From: Nitrospira sp.
GTDB taxonomy: Bacteria; Nitrospirota; Nitrospiria; Nitrospirales; Nitrospiraceae
Length of the DNA: 48,269 nucleotides
NCBI GenBank assembly: GCA_030692565.1
Contig: JAUYAO010000016.1
Span: 1-48,269 of the forward strand
Direction of reading: 5' to 3'
The notes below the pieces were generated by a model. It was not told where the DNA came from and searched no databases. It was given only the letters and a program-made list of their open reading frames with translations. The position numbers and the translations under genes were made by a program. Below, one piece after another: positions 35,954 through 43,492 of this stretch. The stretch's first letter is position 1. Every line of letters starts with the position of its first letter.

Positions 35954-36904
35954 ATGGAACGGAAGGAAGCGGAGCATTTCAGAAAGTGGGAGTGGGTGAT
36001 CAACGCGGTGTTGATTACGGCTGCACTCTTGGTCATGGCGAAGGTGGCCTGGGGGTTGGATACTCAAGACATCGTCATCGAGTGGACTGAGGCGGGCAAG
36101 AAAATCGCTGTTGATCGGGTGGCGAATTGGAAGTCCAAGGATGAAATGGTCCTGGTGCCGGCCGGTGAATTTATCATGGGCAGCGATAAAAAGACGGATC
36201 GGCTTGCCTATCGCGGGGAAATGCCGCAGCGCCGGGTTTATCTGGATGCGTTCGAAATCGGCAAGTACGAAGTGACGGCGCTGGAATATCTGAAGTTTAT
36301 CCTGGCGACCGATCGGAAGCCGCAATTGGACTGGCGGTATGACGGTGGGAATTTCCAGGAGACCATGGCGCACCATCCCATCATGCATGTGTCCTGGTAT
36401 GACGCGGATGCCTACTGCAAGTGGGCGGGGCGGCGGTTGCCGACGGAAGCGGAATGGGAGAAGGCGGCGCGCGGCACCGATGGGCGGCTTTTCCCCTGGG
36501 GACCGGAGCTTGCCGGACCCACGAGGGCAAACTTTGGACGGACCGGGCTGTCCGGTCCTGTGCGCGATCGTCCGGAGCGGTTGCTGCTCTATCCCCCGAT
36601 CATTTCTGTCGATCGGTACGACAAAGCCGTCAGCCCGTATGGGCTCTATCAAACGATCGGGAACGTGTCCGAATGGGTGTCCGACTGGTACGACAAGGAT
36701 TATTACGCGTCCGCGCCGGATCGCAATCCGAAAGGCTCGGAGACGGGCACGCAGAAGGCCTTCCGCGGAGGCGGGTGGATGGACAGCACGACGACGATGC
36801 GCGTTGCCATGCGGAACGGGACCGATCCCAACACCAAGATCAATTGGATGGGATTTCGTTGCGCGCAGTCGGCGCAGCCGTCAAGCGGTGACCGTCAGTC
36901 GTGA
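35954..36904 (+). CDS. FGE/SUMF1-fold protein, membrane-anchored, lacking catalytic cysteines (2)
   Basis: 316 residues from ATG 35954 (AGGAGG upstream; ATG 35918 is in the hairpin). One N-terminal membrane segment, VINAVLITAALLVMAKVAWGL (about 15-35), without a clear cleavage site. Then MVLVPAGEFIMGSDKKTD, RRVYLDAFEIGKYEVTALEYLKFIL, HPIMHVSWYDADAYCKWAGRRLPTEAEWEKAARG, LFPWG, AVSPYGLYQTIGNVSEWVSDWYD and KAFRGGGW...GFRCAQS. As in the paralogue, the FGE Cys pair is absent. Two adjacent divergent copies may form a heterodimer. Role probably structural, assembly or ligand binding. Confidence 0.85.
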   Translation: MERKEAEHFRKWEWVINAVLITAALLVMAKVAWGLDTQDIVIEWTEAGKKIAVDRVANWKSKDEMVLVPAGEFIMGSDKKTDRLAYRGEMPQRRVYLDAFEIGKYEVTALEYLKFILATDRKPQLDWRYDGGNFQETMAHHPIMHVSWYDADAYCKWAGRRLPTEAEWEKAARGTDGRLFPWGPELAGPTRANFGRTGLSGPVRDRPERLLLYPPIISVDRYDKAVSPYGLYQTIGNVSEWVSDWYDKDYYASAPDRNPKGSETGTQKAFRGGGWMDSTTTMRVAMRNGTDPNTKINWMGFRCAQSAQPSSGDRQS

Positions 36905-36907
36905 GTC

Positions 36908-36971
36908 GTCGTCATTCGTCAACCGTGAAAGCCGCTGATCGAATGACGTTTGACGGTTGGCGTGTGACGTC
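36908..36971. repeat. 23-bp hairpin of GTCGTCA / TGACG words
   Basis: Arms 36908-36930 and 36949-36971 match at 18 of 23 positions; further tgacg words continue to 37003. Same vocabulary as 35838-35929, placed between the second FGE-like gene and the monooxygenase. Confidence 0.6.
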
Positions 36972-37030
36972 CTGTCAGTGACGGTTGGCGCATGACGAGT
37001 CGCGAAGGGCTATCAAGGAGGGCTAGTAAG

Positions 37031-38065
37031 ATGATTCGATTCTCCGCTCTGCTACGGTCTCGCCCAGGCGTCATGTCGGCGCCGGGCGCCTGTGTCCTCG
37101 CTCTCGCTCTGACGGGCACTGCGCTGGCCGGTGGCACGCACAGCGCGCATGAGGTGCCCCAACTGCTGGGGCAGACGAGGACGGCGGTCACGTATGAGGG
37201 CAACCGTGTGACGGTGACATTCGGGCCGGTGGACTTGCCGTCCGGACACGATGGTGACCTGGCGGCCAGCCTGCCGAAACACGTCTTTACGTTGCCCGAC
37301 GATATGACGATGGTCGGATATCAATCGAGGGTGTTTACGAAGGACGGGGTGGATCTGCCGCGCCAGTATCTTCACCACATTCTGCTCATCAACCAGGATA
37401 AAGACAGTGTCTCGTGCCCAGGTGAGCCGTTGTTTTTCGCCGGGGCCGGTCTGGAGATGACGGAGGCGCGATTTCCCGCCGGGTATGGCGTAAAGATCGC
37501 CAAAGCCCAGAAACTCATGGCCATCGTCGCGTTCTATCACGGCGTGCCTCCGACGAAGGATGTGATGGCCAGCTTCACGATGGAGATGGCGCCCAAGGGG
37601 ACCGTACTACAAGCCTTGGATGTCTACCAGGTCGGCGTGAACACGGTCTGTTACAGCCAATTCCCGAAACGGCGCGCGGACGAAACCGATGAGGGGATCG
37701 AAGTCAAACCCGGCGTGCAGGTGGACAAGGCGCCGCTCACGTTCAGCATGGATGGCTGCGTGAAGTTTGCCTACCCGCACGGGCACGACCAAGTGTTGCT
37801 GATCGCGCTGGAAAACAAGACGGCGCAACGGACGCTGCTTCGAACGGTGCCCGACGTGGGACCGGATGGAGCCTTCTTGTCGTTCCTGCCGCATCAGATT
37901 TATCACAGCGCCCAGGGGTTCGGCGTGAATCGCCGCGATGCGTACGAGGTGGTGATGGTGCATCACCGGCCTCTTCACGATCCCCAGCCCAACCATGGGA
38001 TGGGGAACTATCTGCTGTATATGACGCCCGGCGAGTGTCAGGCTCAGGCGACGATGAGTCCCTGA
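37031..38065 (+). CDS. PHM/DBM-like copper type II monooxygenase, exported
   Basis: 344 residues from ATG 37031 (AAGGAGG at 37015). Signal peptide about 1-34 (ACVLALALTGTALAGG). Ligand pattern of peptidylglycine/dopamine monooxygenases: adjacent H115-H116 in YLHHILLI and H170 in AFYHGVP for one copper; H250 and H252 in YPHGHDQV and M324 in HGMGNYLLYM for the other. In rat PHM these are H107, H108, H172, H242, H244 and M314; order and spacing agree closely. Several cysteines could form disulfides. Such enzymes hydroxylate C-H bonds using O2 and an electron donor, in the periplasm here. Substrate unknown. Part of a run with the FGE-like and 2OG oxygenase genes. Confidence 0.72.
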   Translation: MIRFSALLRSRPGVMSAPGACVLALALTGTALAGGTHSAHEVPQLLGQTRTAVTYEGNRVTVTFGPVDLPSGHDGDLAASLPKHVFTLPDDMTMVGYQSRVFTKDGVDLPRQYLHHILLINQDKDSVSCPGEPLFFAGAGLEMTEARFPAGYGVKIAKAQKLMAIVAFYHGVPPTKDVMASFTMEMAPKGTVLQALDVYQVGVNTVCYSQFPKRRADETDEGIEVKPGVQVDKAPLTFSMDGCVKFAYPHGHDQVLLIALENKTAQRTLLRTVPDVGPDGAFLSFLPHQIYHSAQGFGVNRRDAYEVVMVHHRPLHDPQPNHGMGNYLLYMTPGECQAQATMSP

Positions 38066-38115
38066 AAGAGGCCGTCCGGGCTAAGAACAGGCGCGGGCTG
38101 TTCCCGTCGGGAGAG

Positions 38116-38877
38116 ATGATGCGGAATCTCAAGCTCAGCATCGAACGTGAGGTCATACGAGCGACCGAAGGGGTGGATCTTGAGGAAATAGGCCGTTGCT
38201 ACCGCGATCAGAATGAGTTTGTTGTCCTGGAGCGCTTTCTCACGCTCACGCAGCCCGTGGTTGATCAGTTGCTCGACGAGGTGGATCTGCTGACGCCCGA
38301 CGTCAATCGGAATTATGTTCCCGGACACAAGAAGGGAGGCAGCGTCAGTTTCTACACGCTCCTCGACAAGGCGTCGGCCATCCTCTTCCTCTATCGCTCG
38401 CCGGCCCTGCTCACATTCCTGAGCCGGCTCGTGGAGGCGCCCCTCCTGCTCTGTCCCGAAGACGATCCCCATTCGTGCGCCCTGTACTATTACCAGCAGC
38501 CCGGCGATCACATCGGCTTTCATTACGATACCTCCTACTACAAAGGGAAACGATATACGGTGTTGATCGGGTTGGTTGAGCGATCGGAACGCTGCCGGCT
38601 GGTGGCCCGCGTCCGGAAGAGCGGAGAGACCGAAGAAATCAGGGAAACACGGATTCCCATGGACCCTGGGACGGCCGTGCTCTTCAACGGCGACAAACTC
38701 TGGCATGCCGTCACGCCCCTCGGAAAGGGCGAGGAACGGGTGGTGCTCACGCTGCAGTACGTGACGAATCAGGAGATGGGACCGTTCAAGAAGACGTTTT
38801 CCAATCTCAAGGATGCGTTTGCCTACTTTGGACCCGCCGCGCTGCTCCGGTGGAATCCGTCGAAGAGGAAAGGATAA
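38116..38877 (+). CDS. 2OG-Fe(II) oxygenase, BesD/HalD-like scaffold
   Basis: About 253 residues; ATG 38116 or 38119 (GGGAG just upstream) is preferred to GTG 38035, which overlaps the previous gene by 31 bases. Iron triad in HIGFHYDTSYYKG (H-x-D) and the distal His in LWHAVTPLGKGEERVVLTLQY, whose Arg would bind 2-oxoglutarate. The HYD...GKxYTVLIGL and PLxxGxxRVVL context resembles BesD/HalD enzymes, but Asp is present where halogenases have Gly, so hydroxylation is expected. No signal peptide: cytoplasmic, unlike its neighbours. Substrate unknown. Confidence 0.7.
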   Translation: MMRNLKLSIEREVIRATEGVDLEEIGRCYRDQNEFVVLERFLTLTQPVVDQLLDEVDLLTPDVNRNYVPGHKKGGSVSFYTLLDKASAILFLYRSPALLTFLSRLVEAPLLLCPEDDPHSCALYYYQQPGDHIGFHYDTSYYKGKRYTVLIGLVERSERCRLVARVRKSGETEEIRETRIPMDPGTAVLFNGDKLWHAVTPLGKGEERVVLTLQYVTNQEMGPFKKTFSNLKDAFAYFGPAALLRWNPSKRKG

Positions 38878-38880
38878 GTC

Positions 38881-39381
38881 ATGCGTTTGGCTCTGCGGAT
38901 TCCCCAGTCCAAGTCCGAGACATTGCCTCTGGTGCTCAGCCTGGCCCGTTCAGCTCCGATGTTTCAAATGGAGACGGAGGGCCGGTCGCCGGTATACCTG
39001 GCGACCTTTCCGGATCTTTCTCTGTCGTTCGATCTCGTGGAGCGACTGATCGGCGCGGCGGCCGAGCTTCCGGGTGTCCAGGTGTCGATCAATGAACGAC
39101 CTGTCGAAGGTCTGACGAAGTTTTTGAGCGCGCTGAGGTGTTACCGCGAAAGCCTGGCTGAACTCGACCCTCAGGCCTATTGCGCGCGGCAGGCCGCGAA
39201 GATCGGCGATGCGGGCAGTTGCCCGGACCGCGCCTGTGTCTCTCATTGCCAGTTCATCTGTGCGCGCTGCCTGCAAGTCGTTCGGGAGATCGGCGTCCCA
39301 TCCATTCGCGCTCAATTGAAGGCGATTGCGATACACGCCGAAGTGGAGTGGTGCCCGAATCTCAGGCTGCCTGAGGGATGA
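38881..39381 (+). CDS. Cys-rich hypothetical protein, 166 aa
   Basis: Starts 4 bases after the oxygenase stop, so the two are coupled. The N-terminal half is a beta-alpha domain (SAPMFQMETEGRSPVYLATFPDLSLSFDLVERL). The C-terminal half concentrates eight cysteines: RCYRE, YCARQ, GSCPDRACVSHCQFICARC and EWCPN. That could bind a [4Fe-4S] cluster or zinc. Family not recognised. Proximity suggests it serves the oxygenase. Confidence 0.6.
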   Translation: MRLALRIPQSKSETLPLVLSLARSAPMFQMETEGRSPVYLATFPDLSLSFDLVERLIGAAAELPGVQVSINERPVEGLTKFLSALRCYRESLAELDPQAYCARQAAKIGDAGSCPDRACVSHCQFICARCLQVVREIGVPSIRAQLKAIAIHAEVEWCPNLRLPEG

Positions 39382-39383
39382 GG

Positions 39384-39418
39384 GGTGAATGGTGAATGTT
39401 CAATGGTGAATGTTGAAT
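39384..39418. repeat. Direct repeat of GGTGAATGTT words
   Basis: tgaatggtgaatgttcaatggtgaatgttgaat holds two near-identical 14-base units in tandem, just before the regulator gene. Another word-built intergenic tag, here without a visible pairing arm. Confidence 0.5.
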
Positions 39419-39455
39419 TGCATGCAGAGCGTGCCGCCACAATGATCGGCAGGTC

Positions 39456-40166
39456 GTGAAACGGAAGCCCTGTCTCATCGAGCATTGCGACACCTGCGCG
39501 TTTCGCGCGAAGGCGGTGTTGTGCGACATCGAAGGAGACGACCTCGCCGAATTTCAGCACATCAAACGCTCCCTCGATTACGAGTCTCACCAGACCGTCT
39601 TCTACGAAGGCCACGTGTGTTTGGGCCTCTATGTGTTGTGCGCGGGCAAGGTCAAGCTGACTCGTTCTTCGGCGCGAGGTCAGCGGCAGATCGTCAGGAT
39701 CTTGGGCCCTGGTGAGCTGATCGAGAAACACGTATTCGGAGATAGAGCCCTTCATGAAGTGACGTGCGAGACGTTGGAGGCCTCTCAAGTCTGCGTTATC
39801 GACAAGGAGCGCTACCTCGCGGTCATCCACCGGAATCCCCAACTGGCGATCAAGCTGATCCAACTCCTCAGTAATGAGGTTGGGGTGAATATGGATCATC
39901 TCGACCAGTTCACGTTCAAGACGGCCCGCGAGCGGCTGGCCGGCCTGCTCTTGGACCTCGGCGACCGATTCGGCAAACACGACGCCGATCAAGTCCGGGT
40001 TGGACTCACGCTCAAACGGGAAGAAGTGGCGGAGATGGCCGGGATCACGGTTGAAACCGCCATCCGCCTGCTCAGTGTGTTCCGGGATGAGAGGGTGCTC
40101 ACTATCGATGGAAGAACGATCACATTGCTGAATCCAGACCGTCTCGCCAGAATTGCCCGACGCTGA
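39456..40166 (+). CDS. Crp/Fnr-family regulator with FNR-like cysteines
   Basis: 236 residues from GTG. The N-terminus has CLIEHCDTCAFRAKAVLC (C6, C11, C14, C23), and further Cys in VLCAGK and TCETLEASQVC, so an oxygen- or NO-sensitive Fe-S cluster like FNR is possible. Cyclic-nucleotide-type barrel, about 30-140 (VFYEGHVCLGLYVLCAGKVKL); dimer helix; winged helix with KREEVAEMAGITVETAIRLLSVFRDE, keeping the E...R that reads TTGAT half sites. An FNR-type box lies upstream of the neighbouring hemerythrin. Confidence 0.85.
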   Translation: MKRKPCLIEHCDTCAFRAKAVLCDIEGDDLAEFQHIKRSLDYESHQTVFYEGHVCLGLYVLCAGKVKLTRSSARGQRQIVRILGPGELIEKHVFGDRALHEVTCETLEASQVCVIDKERYLAVIHRNPQLAIKLIQLLSNEVGVNMDHLDQFTFKTARERLAGLLLDLGDRFGKHDADQVRVGLTLKREEVAEMAGITVETAIRLLSVFRDERVLTIDGRTITLLNPDRLARIARR

Positions 40167-40204
40167 GCCACAACCCGTCAAACGTTATTCTCCTTCGCCG
40201 AATA

Positions 40205-40266
40205 CCCCGTAGCTTCCGGCCTTCGTAGCCGAAGTGACTACTTCGGCGGAGTAGGCTGCTACGGGG
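40205..40266. repeat. 62-bp hairpin repeat, copy A
   Basis: Begins CCCCGTAGCTTCC and ends GGCTGCTACGGGG; outer stem CCCCGTAGC/GCTACGGGG, inner stem GCCGAAGT-GACT-ACTTCGGC (40228-40247). Differs from copy B at three positions; see findings. Confidence 0.8.
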
Positions 40267-40281
40267 ATGAAGGCGGGGAGA

Positions 40282-40309
40282 ACCCTCCGTAGCCTTGGCG
40301 AAGGAGGGT
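40282..40309. repeat. Short hairpin ACCCTCC...GGAGGGT between the repeat copies
   Basis: Perfect 7-base arms with a 14-base loop (gtagccttggcgaa). On the minus strand it reads TTCGCCAAGGCTACGG, a phrase I recall as a widespread bacterial intergenic repeat. Confidence 0.55.
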
Positions 40310-40369
40310 AGTGGCTTCGGCACGCCGCCCAAAGGCTCTGGCCGACGGGTCGAAGAATTTCGCAAGATA

Positions 40370-40431
40370 CCCCGCAGCTTCCGGCCTTCGTAGCCGAAGT
40401 GGCTACTTCGGCGGAGTAGGCTGCTGCGGGG
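40370..40431. repeat. 62-bp hairpin repeat, copy B
   Basis: Same length and layout as copy A. Positions 6 and 57, which pair in the outer stem, change T-A to C-G; position 33 in the inner loop changes A to G. Confidence 0.8.
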
Positions 40432-40490
40432 AGCTTCATTCGTGGAACGTGAAACGTGGAGTCCCGCCTGAGGATTCCCGTCTGAGAAGT

Positions 40491-40552
40491 CGCTCCGCCC
40501 CCTCGCCCCTGGCCTCGGACCCCTGGCCTCGGACCCCTCGCCACGCCATTGC
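40491..40552. repeat. Tandem CCTGGCCTCGGAC units
   Basis: cccctggcctcggac occurs twice in tandem followed by cccctcg. Part of the 40167-40670 gap, which otherwise holds only the hairpin repeats, the FNR box and no credible gene. Confidence 0.5.
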
Positions 40553-40582
40553 GGCATAGGTCCAATGGCCTATCCCAAAGTA

Positions 40583-40596
40583 TTGATATGAATCAT
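40583..40596. promoter_or_regulatory. FNR/Crp-type operator
   Basis: TTGAT-ATGA-ATCAT agrees with TTGAT-N4-ATCAA at 9 of 10 positions, 75 bases before the hemerythrin start, as for an activator at about -40. The adjacent Crp/Fnr gene is the natural candidate. Confidence 0.65.
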
Positions 40597-40670
40597 AGGC
40601 CGGATTGACCGATCCCAGTCTGGGTCCGCCTTTCTTTTCGGTAGAGTGAGCGCGACGTAAGGAGGCCACG

Positions 40671-41261
40671 GTGCTCGCACGTTCGAGCTTCTGTACATGG
40701 GACTCGCGAACGATGGTGCCTCAAGGATGCAGGCGAACGAGTGTCACAGTCGATCCAGTGGCCCTTCTCAAGCGGGAGCACGGAATGATTTTGGACCAAC
40801 TGGCGATGATCGAAACGGCGATGAGCCCTCGCTCCGCCGGGAGCGGCGTGGCGGTGGGACCGGATCGGAGCACGCTGCGGGAACTGCTCCAATTCTTTAC
40901 CGGCCGCGTGGGAGTTCATTTCAAACGGGAAGAGATGTTGGTCGCAGACCTCCAGCGAATCCTTGGCCGGAAGCAGGAAGGGCAAGAACAGTTCCAGAGC
41001 TTCTTAGACGAACACCGGATGCTGAAAGCCGACGCGACCGCGGTGATGAGAAGGCTCAGAGGAAAACGGGCCGATGGTCGAAGTTCAGCGGTGGCGGGGA
41101 ATCTCGGTGGACTGGGACCGCTGAACGCAGCACTTTGCGCGCTGATCCGTCGCTATCGCGGACATATCTCCTGCGAGGAACGGGTGCTGTTTGTCTTGGC
41201 CGAGATGCGGCTGACGACCGAGCAGAAACGGCGGATCAGCCGGCGCATGTTGCAAGTGTGA
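40671..41261 (+). CDS. Hemerythrin-like (HHE) protein
   Basis: 196 residues from GTG, AAGGAGG five bases upstream. The HHE four-helix pattern is clear: LLKREHGMILDQL (His), FTGRVGVHFKREEMLV (His and Glu), FLDEHRMLKADA (His) and RGHISCEERVLF (His and Glu), enough for a non-haem diiron site binding O2 or NO. A basic linker (MRRLRGKRADGRSS) sits before the last helix. The first 27 residues are Cys/Arg-rich and not part of the fold. Likely in the FNR regulon. Confidence 0.85.
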   Translation: MLARSSFCTWDSRTMVPQGCRRTSVTVDPVALLKREHGMILDQLAMIETAMSPRSAGSGVAVGPDRSTLRELLQFFTGRVGVHFKREEMLVADLQRILGRKQEGQEQFQSFLDEHRMLKADATAVMRRLRGKRADGRSSAVAGNLGGLGPLNAALCALIRRYRGHISCEERVLFVLAEMRLTTEQKRRISRRMLQV

Positions 41262-41445
41262 AGTCCACTATGAGCGGGAAAGGCGTGATGAGCGCGACTC
41301 GCTTGAGTGAGGCCACACGAGTGCCGCCGATGCGTTCGACGATCGTCGCAGGGCTAAGAAGAGGAACGTCACGATGTTCAGAAGAGTAAACCGCGTGCTT
41401 ACCCTGCTCATGCCTCGGGTCGGCGGGTGCAAGACGGTAAGCCAA

Positions 41446-41470
41446 CAGGAGAGCCCATCAGGCTCTCCTG
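41446..41470. other. Perfect hairpin in the leader of the beta-barrel gene
   Basis: CAGGAGAGCC-CATCA-GGCTCTCCTG: 10-base perfect stem with a 5-base loop, 24 bases before the ATG. No T run. May be an attenuator or mRNA-stability element. Confidence 0.55.
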
Positions 41471-41494
41471 TGCCACATCAAGGAGGGGGATATC

Positions 41495-42202
41495 ATGCAG
41501 GTTCAGAGAATTGTGCGGAGCATTGGAGTGTGGTGTGTCGGAGCTGCGATCGCCGGGGGGCTCGTTGCCTCTGGTGTGTCGCCGGTTTCGGCTGAGGACG
41601 GCGCCGGCAATCAGGTGTTCTTCAAGGGCGGGTTCATGAATTTGAACCAGGATCGTGGTACGCAGATTTTTTCGGATACGAACGGCGTGTTGGGAGCCGG
41701 TGGAGTCAATGGAGGCAATGCGGGGTGGTATGCCGGCGCGGGGCTCGACTTGATGCTCTCGAAAGATGTGTGGGGGGCAATGGACAAGACCTCGGTGCTC
41801 GGGGAAATCGGGCTACAGTTCAACCGGATTAACTCTCACAGGGTGAACAATGCCGCAGGAAGCATCGCGACCCATGTGCTGACCGGCGCAACTGCCCTTG
41901 ATCCGCAGGAAGTCCAGCTCACCATGATGACGATTAACGTCGCGCCGAAGATTAAATTCATGGAGGGGAGCATGTTTCGGCCCTGGATCATTCCAATCGG
42001 TCTCGATTTTCACGTGATCAGCCCGCCGTCGAACAAGACGCAATATCTCGATATGGGCCTGCAGTTCGGCGCGGGATTTGAGGTGCAGGTGTGGAAGGCG
42101 TTCAAGGTCGGCGTCGATGCCCGCTATCACCTGACGGCCCGCATGACCAACACGGTGAACGATTACTTCCAGGTTGGCCCGTACGTGGGGATCTCGTTCT
42201 GA
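41495..42202 (+). CDS. Outer-membrane beta-barrel-like protein
   Basis: 235 residues. Signal peptide about 1-33 (GVWCVGAAIAGGLVASGVSPVSA). The mature part alternates in amphipathic strands (NQVFFKGGFMNLN, GWYAGAGLDLML, SVLGEIGLQFNRI, LDMGLQFGAGFEVQVW) and ends DYFQVGPYVGISF, a C-terminal aromatic typical of BAM-assembled barrels. About eight strands are expected, like OmpW or OmpA-type barrels. AAGGAGGGGG precedes the ATG. Could give small substrates access to the periplasm. Confidence 0.8.
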   Translation: MQVQRIVRSIGVWCVGAAIAGGLVASGVSPVSAEDGAGNQVFFKGGFMNLNQDRGTQIFSDTNGVLGAGGVNGGNAGWYAGAGLDLMLSKDVWGAMDKTSVLGEIGLQFNRINSHRVNNAAGSIATHVLTGATALDPQEVQLTMMTINVAPKIKFMEGSMFRPWIIPIGLDFHVISPPSNKTQYLDMGLQFGAGFEVQVWKAFKVGVDARYHLTARMTNTVNDYFQVGPYVGISF

Positions 42203-42213
42203 TCAATGCGGGT

Positions 42214-42254
42214 GCAAGGCAAAGGGGTGAGGGCTGTTCTTCCCTTTGCCTTGC
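42214..42254. repeat. 13-bp perfect hairpin GCAAGGCAAAGGG
   Basis: 42214-42226 pairs perfectly with 42242-42254, 12 bases after the barrel gene. May double as a transcript end. Word style (gcaaggc, gcctcttgcc) matches 34919-35032. Confidence 0.65.
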
Positions 42255-42443
42255 GCCTCTTGCCGCGTGCTTGAACAGGATAATGAAGCAACGTATTCCG
42301 GGATTTCCTGCTAGACGCCATTGGGATGGCAGCTATTGATTCTGTCTCGTCGATCCAGACAGGAACACGATCCAGCTTCTGTAATTTTCCGACGATCAGT
42401 ACGTTGGAGCGGCTGCCACTCACGGGATAAGGAGGCGGGGGCT

Positions 42444-43325
42444 ATGAGCCATCACCTGAATGCGGTCGTAGAGAACGGTCGAAGAGCGTGGGATATCCCG
42501 ACGGCAGCGCTGTTCTCGCTGGTCGCGGTGACGGCCCTCATCGGGGTGCCGCTCTTCGGCTACGTCCATGGCTATACGCGGCTGGACTGGGCCATGGGCG
42601 GCATCCTCTATCTCATCAGCGGACTGGGCATTACCGTGGGGTACCACCGGATGATTTCCCATCGCAGCTTCCGGTGCCCCGACTGGGTCAAGGCTGTGTT
42701 TTTGGTTGCGGGCGGCTGGGCGCTGGAGAACTCGGCGCTGAAATGGGGCACCGATCATGCGCGGCACCATGCGCGTGTGGATCAGGAGGAGGATCCCTAC
42801 AATGCGACGAAAGGATTCTGGTACAGCCACTGCGGCTGGCTCTTCACGAAAGATCCGCACAAGACCGAACGATTCGCGCCCTGGCTGCGGGAAGATCGCG
42901 TGGTGATGTGGCAGCACCGTTGGTATGTTCCCATCGTCCTGTCCGGCCTGGCGCTGCCGTTTGTGGTTGGTCTGTCGGCCGGAGGGGCATGGGATGGTCT
43001 CAGTTGCTTCTTGTTGGCCGGCGTCGGGCGGGTCTTTCTGGTGCTGAACTCCACGTTCTGCATCAATTCCATCTGTCACCTGTGGGGCCGTCAGCCCTAC
43101 AGTCAGGCCAATACCAGTCGGGACAGTTGGTGGGTGTCGCTGATCACGCTGGGGGAGGGCTATCACAACTACCATCACGCCTTCCAGCGAGACTACCGGA
43201 ACGGGCCTCTGTGGTACAACTTTGATCCGTCGAAGTGGCTCATCTACGGGTTATCCCGGTTTGGACTCGCCGAAGGGCTGGTCCGATTCGATTCGGAGGA
43301 TGGTGTCAGGTCACATTATTCATGA
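42444..43325 (+). CDS. Fatty acid desaturase, second copy
   Basis: 293 residues from ATG 42444 (AAGGAGG at 42429). Histidine boxes HRMISHRSF (about residues 69-77), HARHHAR (about 108-114) and HNYHH (about 237-241). Four membrane segments such as AALFSLVAVTALIGVPLFGYV and VPIVLSGLALPFVVGL. Same delta-9-like family as 5987-6961 but clearly divergent, so a different chain position or substrate is possible. Next to the Rieske gene, an electron-transfer protein family often near such oxygenases. Confidence 0.88.
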   Translation: MSHHLNAVVENGRRAWDIPTAALFSLVAVTALIGVPLFGYVHGYTRLDWAMGGILYLISGLGITVGYHRMISHRSFRCPDWVKAVFLVAGGWALENSALKWGTDHARHHARVDQEEDPYNATKGFWYSHCGWLFTKDPHKTERFAPWLREDRVVMWQHRWYVPIVLSGLALPFVVGLSAGGAWDGLSCFLLAGVGRVFLVLNSTFCINSICHLWGRQPYSQANTSRDSWWVSLITLGEGYHNYHHAFQRDYRNGPLWYNFDPSKWLIYGLSRFGLAEGLVRFDSEDGVRSHYS

Positions 43326-43352
43326 TGGTTCGTTGCGAAGTCGGATACAAAC

Positions 43353-43436
43353 CAGGCGAGGGGCCAGGGGCACAAGGCGAGAGGGAAGATATTTCTTTTG
43401 GTCACCCCTAGCCTCTGGCCCCGTGCCTCTCGCCTG
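43353..43436. repeat. 32-bp imperfect hairpin of GGCGAGAGG words
   Basis: Both ends read CAGGCGAG/CTCGCCTG; arms 43353-43384 and 43405-43436 agree at 24 of 32 positions. Lies between the desaturase and the Rieske gene. Confidence 0.65.
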
Positions 43437-43492
43437 AACAGCGGCGATTGCAGCAGAAGCGGTCATGATCAGAGAAAGGACCTCGTAACACA

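Noticed and set aside
34951-36904. Genuine formylglycine-generating enzymes (sulfatase activators)
   Set aside because: The essential Cys pair after RGGSW/RGGGW is absent in both, and no sulfatase is nearby.
40205-40431. CRISPR array
   Set aside because: Only two copies of a 62-base folded repeat, no regular spacers and no cas genes.
41380-41494. Cyclic-di-GMP or other riboswitch before the beta-barrel gene
   Set aside because: Only a single perfect hairpin is visible; no conserved aptamer core recognised.
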